Shown here piece after piece: positions 50,874 to 60,185 of a stretch of 64,000 nt of DNA. Position 1 is the stretch's first letter; each line of letters opens with the position of its first letter. Under the pieces are notes generated by a model. It saw only the letters and a list, made by a program, of their open reading frames with translations. It was not told where the DNA came from and made no database searches. Source of the DNA: a bacterium (lineage in GTDB: Bacteria > Armatimonadota > UBA5829); contig JAJFVF010000004.1 of the NCBI GenBank assembly GCA_021371935.1, positions 1 through 64,000 on the forward strand. Direction: 5' to 3'. Made by a program: the position numbers and the translations under genes.

Positions 50874-52688
50874 TTATTTGTCGTCTCCTATTTTGAGCAC
50901 GCTCATGAAAGCCTCCTGCGGGACCTCGACGCTGCCGATGGACTTCATGCGCTTCTTGCCTTCTTTTTGTTTTTCCAGGAGCTTGCGCTTTCTGGTGATG
51001 TCTCCGCCATAGCACTTGGCAGTGACATTTTTGCGGTATGGGCGGACAGTGGCCGCAGCTATTATCTTGTGACCAAGGGCTGCCTGCACTCTGATCTCAT
51101 ATTGCTGGCGCGGGATTACGTCTCGCAGCTTCTCGACCAACACTTTCGCGCGTGTGTAGGCGCGGTCGCGGTGGGTTATGAACGAAAGCGCATCCACCGG
51201 ATCGCCATTCAGCAGAACGTTGAGCTTGCTCAGTTGTGACTTTTCGTAGTCCGAGAACTCATAGTCGAATGACGCATAGCCCCGCGTGCGGCTCTTCAAA
51301 GCGTCGAAGAAGTCCATCAGAATCTCAGCAAGCGGCAGCTTGAATAGGATCATTACACGGTCGGGAGCAGGATACTCCATGGACTTATACAGTCCGCGCC
51401 TCTCCTGGCAAAGCTCAATAGTGACGCCCACATAGTCCTTGGGCACGATAATGGTCGCATCGACATACGGCTCCTCCACTGCGTCGATCTCGGTCGGCTC
51501 GGGAAGGTCGTTGGGGTTGTCTATGTCGAGCACATCGCCGTTTGTCTTGAGCACGCGATATATTACGCTCGGAGCAGTTGCGATCAGGTTAAGGTCGAAC
51601 TCGCGCTCCAGACGCTCCTGCACGATCTCCATGTGCAGCAGGCCAAGGAATCCGCATCTGAAACCGAATCCAAGAGCAACCGAACTCTCAGGCTGGTATG
51701 TGAGAGCGGCATCGTTGAGCTGGAGTTTGGACAGCGCATCGCGAAGACCGGTGTATTGCTGCGATACCGTGGGATATAGACCGCAATAAACCATAGGCTG
51801 GACTTCTCGATAGCCCGGAAGAGGTTTGTCCGCTACCATGGAGGCGTCGGTGATGGTGTCCCCTACCCGTGTGTCACCCACATTCTTGATGCCAGCGGTA
51901 ATATAGCCGACTTCACCCGCGCCGAGTCTATCAGTGGAGACCATATCGAGTTTGAAGATACCGACCGAGGCCACCTCGAACTCTTTGCCGCTGGACATCA
52001 TTTCAATGCGCATATTCGGCCTTATCTCGCCGTCGACTACACGCACATACGCCACAACACCCAGATATTGATCGAAGTGTGAGTCGAATATGAGTGCGCG
52101 TAGAGGCTTTGCCGGGTCGCCCGAAGGCGGCGGGACCCTGGTCACAATTGCTTCCAGTATCTCCTGTGTGCCGATCCCCATCTTGGCGCTGGCCAAAATT
52201 GCGTCGGTGGCGTCTATCGCGAGCACGCTCTCGATCTCGTCAGCCACTCTGTCCGGCTCGGCGCGCTCCATATCGATCTTGTTAATTACAGGAATGATTT
52301 CGAGATTGTGGTTCATCGCCAGATTGGCGTTGGCAAGTGTCTGCGCCTCCACACCCTGGCATGCGTCGACCACCAGCACCGCGCCCTCGCATGCCGCCAA
52401 TGAGCGCGATACCTCATAGGCGAAGTCCACATGACCCGGCGTGTCGATCAGGTTGAGTTCATATGTATTGCCGTCCTTGGCCTTGTAATTAAGGCGGACC
52501 GCCGTCATTTTGATCGTGATCCCGCGTTCGCGCTCCAAGTCCATCCCGTCCAGGAGCTGATCCTTCATGTTCTTGGGATCTACTGCGCCCGTATACTCGA
52601 GTATGCGGTCGGCTAGAGTCGACTTTCCATGGTCTATGTGAGCTATTATGCAAAAATTGCGTATGTTCGATTGAGAATTGTCCATCAC
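50874..52688 (-). CDS. lepA: Elongation factor 4 (LepA)
   Basis: Ribosomal GTPase that back-translocates or aids assembly of ribosomes. The 604-aa product has P-loop [22 protein letters not shown], the EF-G-like domains III and V, and the LepA-specific C-terminus ([18 protein letters not shown], then [20 protein letters not shown]). The start is GTG 52688 or ATG 52685; the ribosome site is poor for both. Full length for the family. Flanked on both sides by dispersed repeats. Confidence 0.96.
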   Translation of the reverse strand: MMDNSQSNIRNFCIIAHIDHGKSTLADRILEYTGAVDPKNMKDQLLDGMDLERERGITIKMTAVRLNYKAKDGNTYELNLIDTPGHVDFAYEVSRSLAACEGAVLVVDACQGVEAQTLANANLAMNHNLEIIPVINKIDMERAEPDRVADEIESVLAIDATDAILASAKMGIGTQEILEAIVTRVPPPSGDPAKPLRALIFDSHFDQYLGVVAYVRVVDGEIRPNMRIEMMSSGKEFEVASVGIFKLDMVSTDRLGAGEVGYITAGIKNVGDTRVGDTITDASMVADKPLPGYREVQPMVYCGLYPTVSQQYTGLRDALSKLQLNDAALTYQPESSVALGFGFRCGFLGLLHMEIVQERLEREFDLNLIATAPSVIYRVLKTNGDVLDIDNPNDLPEPTEIDAVEEPYVDATIIVPKDYVGVTIELCQERRGLYKSMEYPAPDRVMILFKLPLAEILMDFFDALKSRTRGYASFDYEFSDYEKSQLSKLNVLLNGDPVDALSFITHRDRAYTRAKVLVEKLRDVIPRQQYEIRVQAALGHKIIAAATVRPYRKNVTAKCYGGDITRKRKLLEKQKEGKKRMKSIGSVEVPQEAFMSVLKIGDDK

Positions 52689-52743
52689 CTATATTTTATC
52701 AGATTGAGGACTCTCAGGGAAGAAGCAAAAAGCAGATGAAGTA

Positions 52744-52780
52744 GTTCTGTTTCGGTCGCGATCGGATATCGTGCCCGAAC
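52744..52780. repeat. Dispersed hairpin repeat R4, copy 2
   Basis: GTTCTGTTTCGGTCGCGATC then GGATATCGTGCCCGAAC. Compared with 2381-2417, CGCGAT now faces ATCGTG (one G-U), so both copies can fold although the arm bases differ. Confidence 0.6.
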
Positions 52781-52796
52781 ACTGAAGAATGAGTAT

Positions 52797-52822
52797 GGCT
52801 CGGCGGGAGCCCCGCCCTCCCG
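52797..52822. repeat. Dispersed repeat R3, intergenic copy
   Basis: GGCTCGGCGGGAGCCCCGCC then CTCCCG, with stem GGCGGG/CCCGCC. It is the reverse-oriented relative of 18081-18107 in carB. Confidence 0.65.
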
Positions 52823-52869
52823 ATATATCAATCAAACAATGAAGCCTCGCCTCCAAGCATATCATTGCG

Positions 52870-52950
52870 AAGGCGTCAGACGATAAACGATAACATGATC
52901 AGACGGTCAATTAATAGACCACCTGACTATCAATCCATCAAACTATCAGA
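52870..52950. repeat. Degenerate ATCAGAC/GACTATCA repeat tract (R8)
   Basis: TCAGACG, GATCAGACGG, GACTATCAATC and AACTATCAGAC recur with irregular spacing between the end of the formylglycine-enzyme-like gene and lepA. Non-coding low-complexity DNA. Confidence 0.5.
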
Positions 52951-52958
52951 CTACATTT

Positions 52959-53837
52959 TCAGCGCACCACACGGAACCCAAGATCAAACCAGCCGTTATA
53001 TGGGACTTCACTGCGGCGATACGCACAGCGCATACCATAGCCGCCCTCTCGCCAGCCGCCGCCGCGAAGCACTCGATAGCTGCCGGTCTCAGGCCCCTGC
53101 GGATCATCTGTCGGGCTTTGATGGTAATATTTGTTGCCGTACCAGTCACTGCACCACTCCCACACGTTGCCGGCCATGTCAAGACAGCCATGGGGACTTG
53201 CTCCATCTGGATAACTGCCCACAGGAGCTGACTGACACTTTCCATATCCACCGCCCGCCATGTTGTGGTCATTGGTGTTGTTGCACTTTTCGGCATCCCA
53301 CTCATCACCCCAGGGATACACATTCGGATGATCGCCGGTCCAGCGAGCAGCCTTTTCCCACTGAGCCTCGGTCGGCAGATGACCGCCTGCCCATTTGCAG
53401 AAAGCCTCGGCCTCGTAATAGCTGATGCCGGTCACGGGATGGCTGTCGGTCTGAGTAAAACTGCCGGTTTCCCAGTCCTCCACTGCATCCCAATATTGCG
53501 GCTGAGTGCGGTCTCGCTTCCATTTCCATCCATCGCTCGACCAGTAATCGGGGTTTGAATATCCGCCTGCATCCATAAACTTGCGATATTCGCCACGCGT
53601 CACCTCATACTTGCCAATATAGTAACCGGAAAGGTTGACAGCGTGCTGGGGAACCTCGTCCGCATACGAATAGCCCTCAGAGCCGTTATTGCCCATCACA
53701 AAAGAGCCTGCGGGAATCCAGATCATTTCGCCTCTATAGGCAGAATCGCCGCGCGCGGACAGGTCGTTAGCATCAGCATATATGCACATGCTCAATATCA
53801 CTGCAGGAATAATGGACAACGTACAGAACAGCTTCAT
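52959..53837 (-). CDS. Secreted formylglycine-generating-enzyme-like (SUMF1) protein
   Basis: A 292-aa protein: signal peptide MKLFCTLSIIPAVILSMCIYA, then a single FGE-sulfatase domain with IPAGSFVMGNN, YEVTRGEYRKF, LPTEAQWEKAARW, YPWGDEWDAEKCN, GNVWEWCSDWYG and RVLRGGGW. True FGE converts a sulfatase cysteine to formylglycine using a cysteine pair; whether this protein is catalytic is not clear, since many family members are binding proteins. No sulfatase gene is adjacent. ATG 53837 has GGAG five bases upstream. Confidence 0.85.
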   Translation of the reverse strand: MKLFCTLSIIPAVILSMCIYADANDLSARGDSAYRGEMIWIPAGSFVMGNNGSEGYSYADEVPQHAVNLSGYYIGKYEVTRGEYRKFMDAGGYSNPDYWSSDGWKWKRDRTQPQYWDAVEDWETGSFTQTDSHPVTGISYYEAEAFCKWAGGHLPTEAQWEKAARWTGDHPNVYPWGDEWDAEKCNNTNDHNMAGGGYGKCQSAPVGSYPDGASPHGCLDMAGNVWEWCSDWYGNKYYHQSPTDDPQGPETGSYRVLRGGGWREGGYGMRCAYRRSEVPYNGWFDLGFRVVR

Positions 53838-53951
53838 GATCGCTCCTGTGAACAAATGACTGCCGATTCATACCGGTCGGCCATGCAACTGATATACAAA
53901 ATATTGTAGCAGATTCTCAACCGGCATTGCAAAATACCAAATCGATGATAG

Positions 53952-53957
53952 TATAAT
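53952..53957 (+). promoter_or_regulatory. Possible -10 element for the second DUF4838 gene
   Basis: Perfect TATAAT, 34 bases before the start codon; the best -35 candidate (TTGCAA, 53927-53932) is 19 bases away. Confidence 0.4.
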
Positions 53958-53991
53958 ATTAACTCATCAATTCTATCGGAGGGAAATGGGA

Positions 53992-55758
53992 ATGCGGATG
54001 TGTGCAGTTTTGTTGGTAACGGCCTTGATTTGTGTCGCACTGCCGGCGTCGGCGGCTGTGGAACTGATAAAGGGTGGACGAACCGATTACTCTATCGTAA
54101 TCGCAAAAAACGCATCACTATCAGAACACTGGGCTGCCAGTGAACTAAAGTCGTTCATGAACCAGATGTCGGGTATTATCCTGCCCTATGCGCCGGACAG
54201 CACCGATGTGCCCGAAAAGGCCATACTCGTAGGTAATTCACAGGCGCTCGATTCCCTTGGACTTGATATCGACTTCAAAGACCTGGGAGAAGAGGGGTTC
54301 ACTATCAAAACCGTAGGAAGCCGCATTGTAATCGCAGGTGGAAGAGAGCGCGGCACGATGTACGGCGTCTATACGTTTCTCGAAATGCTTGGATGCAGAT
54401 TCCTCAGCGCGGATGTGAATAAAGTCCCGAAAAGAACGGATATTGTTCTGGAAAATATAGACACCACACAAAAACCTGCATATGAGTATCGACGTATCGG
54501 AATTTGCGAGGCAGATGATCCCATATTCTCAGCGCGCCTCAGGTGTCCTACCAAACAGCCTGATGCTAAATACGGCGGCGGCATTACATACTTTCCATTC
54601 GTTCACTCATTTTACAGTCTCGTGCCGCGCGATATTTACTGGGACAGTCATCCCGAATACTATTCATTGATCGACGGCAAACGACAAAAGCACCCGACAC
54701 AGCTATGCCTGACCAATCCCGAAGTACTGGACATCGCGAAAAAGACTGTGCTTGAATGGATGCGAGATCATCCCGATGCCGATATTATTTCGGTCTCACA
54801 AAATGACAATATGAGCTCCTGCCAGTGCCCAAAGTGCAGGGCAATCGAGCAGGAAGAGGGCAGCCCGGCAGGACTTATGCTCAGGTTTGTCAATGCTGTT
54901 GCAGAGGAAACTGAAAAATACTATCCCGATAAACTCATCGACACTCTGGCATACGGGTGGACAGTGCACCCTCCAAAGATCACCAAACCCCGCGCAAACG
55001 TTCGCGTGAGGCTATGTCCGATAGAATGCTGTGAGACGCATCCATATGAACAATGCAATTTTAAGGCAAACATTTCATTCCTAGAAGACCTAAAAGGCTG
55101 GGCAAAACTCACTGACAAACTTTACATCTGGCACTACAACACTGACTTCTCGAACTATCAAATGCCCTTTCCGGACTTTCGCGAACTTATGGACAGCGCA
55201 AAGCTCTATAGAAAAAATGGAGTCAAAGGAATTTTCTGGCAGGGCGCATACAACTGCGGACACAGCGAACTCGGCGAACTGCGGGCATACCTGCTTTCCA
55301 AAATCTCATGGAACCCGGATGTGGACGGCGAAGCCATAATCAAGGAGTTCTGCGATGACTTCTACGGCAGCTCAGGCAAATACATATACCAATACATTAC
55401 ACTTCTCGAGGACAAGGTCGCAGACGAAAACATACACATGCAAATTTGCGAAAAGCCGACCTGCCCATGTTTTTCACCGGATATAATCGCCAAATCGGAC
55501 AGGCTGTTTGCTAAAGCCATGTCTGTTGCAGATTCGCATGATATCTTATACAGAGTTAAGCAGGCGTATCTACCGATAAAATATGTGAAGCTAATGCAGC
55601 CGATCCTTAGAAAAGAAACGGACGGCAAAGAAGCCGAATATGAAAAACGTATCGACGAGTTCCTTGACGAATGCGAAAGCTACGGGATAACCAGGATCAA
55701 GGAAGGCTTGACTGTCGATAAAGCAAGAGAGAGCTTCAAAAAAATGCTGTATAAGTAA
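53992..55758 (+). CDS. Secreted DUF4838 protein, paralog 2
   Basis: A 588-aa protein with signal peptide MRMCAVLLVTALICVALPASA, an N-terminal glycosidase-associated domain ending GRERGTMYGVYTFLEMLGC, and the DUF4838 region with LIDGKRQKHPTQLCLTN and the Cys cluster CQCPKCRAIEQEEGSPAG. Layout, length and motifs match paralog 1 (33772-35562) 18 kb away. ATG 53992 has GGAGGG eight bases upstream; ATG 53986 is too close to it. It starts the rightward carbohydrate region. Confidence 0.78.
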   Translation: MRMCAVLLVTALICVALPASAAVELIKGGRTDYSIVIAKNASLSEHWAASELKSFMNQMSGIILPYAPDSTDVPEKAILVGNSQALDSLGLDIDFKDLGEEGFTIKTVGSRIVIAGGRERGTMYGVYTFLEMLGCRFLSADVNKVPKRTDIVLENIDTTQKPAYEYRRIGICEADDPIFSARLRCPTKQPDAKYGGGITYFPFVHSFYSLVPRDIYWDSHPEYYSLIDGKRQKHPTQLCLTNPEVLDIAKKTVLEWMRDHPDADIISVSQNDNMSSCQCPKCRAIEQEEGSPAGLMLRFVNAVAEETEKYYPDKLIDTLAYGWTVHPPKITKPRANVRVRLCPIECCETHPYEQCNFKANISFLEDLKGWAKLTDKLYIWHYNTDFSNYQMPFPDFRELMDSAKLYRKNGVKGIFWQGAYNCGHSELGELRAYLLSKISWNPDVDGEAIIKEFCDDFYGSSGKYIYQYITLLEDKVADENIHMQICEKPTCPCFSPDIIAKSDRLFAKAMSVADSHDILYRVKQAYLPIKYVKLMQPILRKETDGKEAEYEKRIDEFLDECESYGITRIKEGLTVDKARESFKKMLYK

Positions 55759-55779
55759 TCTTCGATTTCTGGAGGCTGA

Positions 55780-56331
55780 ATGTATATAATCATTGCGGCA
55801 GTTGGCGTGGCAATCGTGTATGTTGTATTCACATATAACGCCTTAGCGTCGCTGCGAAACAGGGCGAGAAACGCATGGGCGGATGTCGATGTCCAGCTCA
55901 AGCGCAGATATGACCTGGTTCCGAACCTGGTTGCGGCTGTGCAGGGTTATGCCTCTCATGAGAAAAGTGTGTTCGAGGATGTGGCAAATCTCAGGGCAAA
56001 GGCGGCTCAGCTCGACGGCATAGGTGAAAAGGCCGGTGCCGAAAGTGATCTGTCGGGAGCGATAAAGTCGATTTTTGCGATAGCCGAAAGCTACCCGGAC
56101 CTCAAGGCCGACGCAAATTTCCATGACCTCCAAACGCAGCTTACGGAAATTGAAGACCACATTCAATATGCACGTCGATACTACAACGCGGTCGTGCGTG
56201 ATATCAACATCAAGTGCGAGATGTTTCCGTCCAACCTGATTGCAGGATGGTTCGGGTTCGGCAGGCAGGAATATTTCGGTGCCGCGGACGATGAGAGAGA
56301 ATCACCGCACATCAAAATGGAGGAGCGATGA
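55780..56331 (+). CDS. lemA: LemA family protein
   Basis: A 183-aa inner-membrane-anchored helical-bundle protein: N-terminal helix MYIIIAAVGVAIVYVVFTYN, then RNAWADVDVQLKRRYDLVPN and AAVQGYASHE, AIAESYPDLKAD, RRYYNAVVRDIN typical of LemA. Biochemical role unknown. It overlaps the DUF2207 gene by four bases, a pairing frequent in bacteria. Confidence 0.92.
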   Translation: MYIIIAAVGVAIVYVVFTYNALASLRNRARNAWADVDVQLKRRYDLVPNLVAAVQGYASHEKSVFEDVANLRAKAAQLDGIGEKAGAESDLSGAIKSIFAIAESYPDLKADANFHDLQTQLTEIEDHIQYARRYYNAVVRDINIKCEMFPSNLIAGWFGFGRQEYFGAADDERESPHIKMEER

Positions 56332-58103
56332 AGATATTCAAGTATATTCTGATCGCAGTTGCCCTACTCTGCACAACTCCAGCGATGGCATGGCAGATCA
56401 CAAGCTATGACACGCGCATGGATATTCAAAAAGACAGCAGCATCATCGTCACCGAGACAATCACTGCCGACTTCACGAACGACCCGCACCACGGCATCTA
56501 TCGCGACATTCCCCTTACGGGAGAGGATAGATATCGCAACAAATACCGTATCAGGGAAACAACTCTGGGCGTGACTGACAATTCCGGCACACCACAGACA
56601 TACAAGCAGACAGCCAAAGGCGGGCGGATCAATATCAGAATTGGTAACGCAGGTGTGCTTGTCAGCGGTCCGAAAACGTATGTCATCAAATATCGGCTCT
56701 GGCGGGCAGTGCATTTCTTTAGTGATTACGACGAAATATACTGGAATGTCGTCGGACCGGAATGGCAGGTGCCCATCAATAATGCAACATGCATAGTCAC
56801 AATCCCTGACGGCGCAAAGCCCGGATCGATTCAGACTGCGTCATACACTGGGGCATTAGGCTCCACCAGTTCGGACGGGTTCAGCGACACCCCCGACAGC
56901 CGCACTGCCAGATTCTGGATGAGACGTGCGGTCAACCCGGGCGAATATATGACTATAGTCGTTGGCTGGCCCAAGGGACTCGTAACCCAGCCGAGCTTTT
57001 CGCAGGAGGCAAAGTGGTTCGTCGCGGACAATGGCTATTTCTTCCTGCCGGTATTCTTTTTGTGCGGACTATGGCTTTTCTGGCTCAAAGAGGGACGGGA
57101 CCCCGACACCGGCAAGAGTGAGATGATAGCATATGACCCACCGGACGGCATGAGCCCGGCGGAGATCGGCACACTGATAGACGAACGTGTCGATATGCGC
57201 GATATATCGGCATCAATTATCGACCTTGCAGTGCGCGGAATTATCAGGATCGAATCAGAAAAAACCAAAGGATTTCTATCCACCAAAATTGAGCATACAC
57301 TCCGGCTAACCTCATCATATAGTGAAACGAGGAAGAATTCAGAGTTGAGCAGCTTTGACAACTTGTTGATCCAAGCACTCTTCAATGGCCTTGGTTTTTG
57401 TATTGTCTCTCAACTTTCGGGCAGGTTTTATAGTTATCTACCAATGCTCCGAAGCAAATTATATGACTCAATGGTCAAGCGAGGCTATTTCAACCGCAGA
57501 CCGGATGAGGTTCGAATCGGTTATCAGATGGCTGGCTGGATGCTTGCGGCTGTTGGATTTGCAGGCGGGATTATGCTGGTGATTTCCAGCCAGATACCTG
57601 CAGCAATCGATATTCCCGCCGGATGGGCATTCGCCACAGGATTATGCGGAATCATGCTCGCAATAGGCTCACGTTTCATGCCTCGAAAGACGAAAAAGGG
57701 GAAAAATGCACTTCTTGCAGTTAAAGGCTTTGAAGAATATATATCGCGCGCGGAACGGGCAGATATCGAGTATCAGGAGAGACAGAGCTACTTTGAAAAG
57801 TTCCTACCATATGCAATGGCTTTCGGGGTTGTAGACAAATGGGCTAGAGCCTTTGATGGTCTACAGACTGAACCGCCGAAGTGGTATCACGGTTATGATG
57901 GATCATTCCAACCTACAATATTCGCATACGACCTCGACATAGCGACAAGTGATTGGAACAGCATCATGTCCACTCGACCTCGCACATGCAGCAGTGGAGA
58001 CTATGCAAACTCCGGGAGTTCGGACTTTTTCAGCGGCGACAGCGGATTTTCAGGCGGCTGCTCCGGCGGAGGAGGTGGAGGCGGTGGTGGCGGCGCATGG
58101 TAA
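56328..58103 (+). CDS. DUF2207 membrane protein with Gly-rich tail
   Basis: A 591-aa membrane protein: signal peptide (to about residue 21), an extracytoplasmic DUF2207 beta domain (about 22-235, with HHGIYRDIPL), a helix at about 243-258, a cytoplasmic part, two further helices (about 402-450) and the C-terminal SGGCSGGGGGGGGGGAW, a hallmark of the family. Function unknown; coupled to LemA by an ATGA overlap, suggesting one complex. Confidence 0.87.
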   Translation: MKIFKYILIAVALLCTTPAMAWQITSYDTRMDIQKDSSIIVTETITADFTNDPHHGIYRDIPLTGEDRYRNKYRIRETTLGVTDNSGTPQTYKQTAKGGRINIRIGNAGVLVSGPKTYVIKYRLWRAVHFFSDYDEIYWNVVGPEWQVPINNATCIVTIPDGAKPGSIQTASYTGALGSTSSDGFSDTPDSRTARFWMRRAVNPGEYMTIVVGWPKGLVTQPSFSQEAKWFVADNGYFFLPVFFLCGLWLFWLKEGRDPDTGKSEMIAYDPPDGMSPAEIGTLIDERVDMRDISASIIDLAVRGIIRIESEKTKGFLSTKIEHTLRLTSSYSETRKNSELSSFDNLLIQALFNGLGFCIVSQLSGRFYSYLPMLRSKLYDSMVKRGYFNRRPDEVRIGYQMAGWMLAAVGFAGGIMLVISSQIPAAIDIPAGWAFATGLCGIMLAIGSRFMPRKTKKGKNALLAVKGFEEYISRAERADIEYQERQSYFEKFLPYAMAFGVVDKWARAFDGLQTEPPKWYHGYDGSFQPTIFAYDLDIATSDWNSIMSTRPRTCSSGDYANSGSSDFFSGDSGFSGGCSGGGGGGGGGGAW

Positions 58104-58165
58104 GTAGCAATCGAGGCAACTGCCTGTAGACCCTCCACTCTCAGGTATTTTTGAAGGAGTTTTTA

Positions 58166-60175
58166 GTGACAATCAACAGATCATCTGTCTCATTCAGAAT
58201 CTGCGCATCTCTGTGGCTGGACGAGTGTTTCTTCGGCGATCTGCTCGATCTGTTTGACGGATATGACGGCATCACTGATGACATAGTGCTCTTCACATCC
58301 GACACGCACGCCCCACTCTCGCTTGAAAGTTTGCGGGAGCGCGCGCCTATTATCGCCGACAGGCTGGCGAGAATACGCGAGCGCGGTTACGAAGCAGGCG
58401 TCAATATCCTTACGACTATCGGCCATCATGAGGAAAACCTGTCCGGCTCTCTTGTGGGCGACTTCACCAGGATGACCAATATCCAGGGGGATGTGTCGCG
58501 GGCAGTGCTCTGCCCCAATGATGACCGCTCGCGCGATTACATCAGACACCTGTACGAGACCATTGCATTGTGCAAGCCGGAATATATCTGGATAGACGAT
58601 GATGTCCGTTTCGGCCACATGCCCATCGGCAACGGCTGCTTCTGCGACAGATGCCTTGCCGTATTCGAGTCCGAGTCCGGCATCCGATTTACCAGGCAGT
58701 CTCTGGCGGACGCATTCAACAGCGGCAATATGGACATCCGAAAACTCTGGATTGAGCATAATCGCGCCACAATAAACCGCCTGTTCGAGCTTATTGAAAA
58801 AACAGTGCACAAGATCGCGCCGCACATGCCTCTGGGATTTATGACCGGGGACCGGTTCTTTGAGGGCTATGACTTCGACAGGTGGGCAAAGACTCTCGCC
58901 GGACCTGATAATGTTCCTGTCTTTTGGAGGCCGGGCGGAGGATTTTATGCCGACAACTGTATGAATGAACTGGCGGGTAAGTCTCATGATATAGGCCGCC
59001 AAGTATCGCAATTACCGCCTTGGGTTGAATGCATTCAGTCCGAGATCGAAAACTTCCCATATCAGGCTCTGAAGAAGAGCGCGCATGCCACCGCTCTGGA
59101 GGCTGCGTCGCATATAGCGGCTGGCTGCACAGGCACGGCTTTCAACGTGCTGAGCGTTAACGCAAAACCCGGAACCAATTCCCGCCTGCATCAGTATGAA
59201 CCGATACTCGAACGCATTGCAGAAAGCAGGCCGTTTTACGACCTGTTGGCAGGGACTCTGGGCAGGTCAGCGCCGGAAGGCATATACACCGGCTGGAACA
59301 AAAACAGCATCGTCACGGGCGAAGGTGACTGGCTCAACTGCGATCACCCCGGCACCTCCGGCTCACACGCCTCCGAATTGCTCGAACTCGGGCTGCCCGC
59401 CGCCTACTGCCTCGACCACGCTCAGATCACGGCTCTGACAAGGGAGAGCGCACTTGCCATGGACGAGCAGACGATCAAGAAGATGCTCTCCTCCGGGGTC
59501 TATATGGATACAAAGGCTCTGGAGTGCCTGAACAAGCTGGGATACGGGCATCTCACTGGTTTCGATGTGGACGGATATGTCGATCACGATGGGATTGAGG
59601 AGCTAATCGACCATCCGGTAAACGGCGATCTTGCCGGGAGCAGGCGGGATTGCAGGCAGTCGTTCCTGTTCTGGCTTCAACCAGCCGCAAACCTTGTCCC
59701 ACGCGATGATGCATGCGCCGCACTTTCCCACTTGATCGATTACTCAGGCAATGAACTCTCGGACTGCTGTATGGGTATATATGAGAACTCCCTGGGCGGA
59801 CGGGTATGCGTAGCCGGGTATTATCCATGGACGTTCGTTCAGGAATATTCAAAGTCGGCACAGATCAAGTCGCTAATGCGCTGGCTTAGCAAAGACAGGC
59901 TAGCCGCGTATGTCGGTTCATATCACAAAATCAACCTCTGGGCGCGAAAAGCTCAAGATGGCAGGCAGGCCGTGGCTTTCACCAATTCCAGCCACGACAT
60001 CGCCGATGACCTGACTATCATGCTGCGCACGGATAAGGACATGGTAAGCGTGTTCGATATGGCTTGTGAGGAGACGATTGTTACAGCAAAAAATACATTT
60101 TCAGGCTACAAGGAATTCATGTTACCGACCGTAGAACCCTGGCACATGAGACTGCTCGTAGAGAGCGCATATTAG
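58166..60175 (+). CDS. Putative TIM-barrel glycoside hydrolase-like protein
   Basis: A 669-aa cytoplasmic protein. The first about 330 residues look like a glycosidase barrel (SLWLDECFFG, then YIWIDDDVRFGHMPIGNG and CFCDRCLAVFE); the rest is a Rossmann/beta region and a C-terminal beta domain. I cannot place it in a GH family with confidence; GH42-like or other clan A enzymes are the best guess. GTG 58166 has AAGGAG six bases upstream. Ten bases separate it from the fused GH29 gene, so both probably act on the same glycan. Confidence 0.5.
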   Translation: MTINRSSVSFRICASLWLDECFFGDLLDLFDGYDGITDDIVLFTSDTHAPLSLESLRERAPIIADRLARIRERGYEAGVNILTTIGHHEENLSGSLVGDFTRMTNIQGDVSRAVLCPNDDRSRDYIRHLYETIALCKPEYIWIDDDVRFGHMPIGNGCFCDRCLAVFESESGIRFTRQSLADAFNSGNMDIRKLWIEHNRATINRLFELIEKTVHKIAPHMPLGFMTGDRFFEGYDFDRWAKTLAGPDNVPVFWRPGGGFYADNCMNELAGKSHDIGRQVSQLPPWVECIQSEIENFPYQALKKSAHATALEAASHIAAGCTGTAFNVLSVNAKPGTNSRLHQYEPILERIAESRPFYDLLAGTLGRSAPEGIYTGWNKNSIVTGEGDWLNCDHPGTSGSHASELLELGLPAAYCLDHAQITALTRESALAMDEQTIKKMLSSGVYMDTKALECLNKLGYGHLTGFDVDGYVDHDGIEELIDHPVNGDLAGSRRDCRQSFLFWLQPAANLVPRDDACAALSHLIDYSGNELSDCCMGIYENSLGGRVCVAGYYPWTFVQEYSKSAQIKSLMRWLSKDRLAAYVGSYHKINLWARKAQDGRQAVAFTNSSHDIADDLTIMLRTDKDMVSVFDMACEETIVTAKNTFSGYKEFMLPTVEPWHMRLLVESAY

Positions 60176-60185
60176 AGGGGAACAA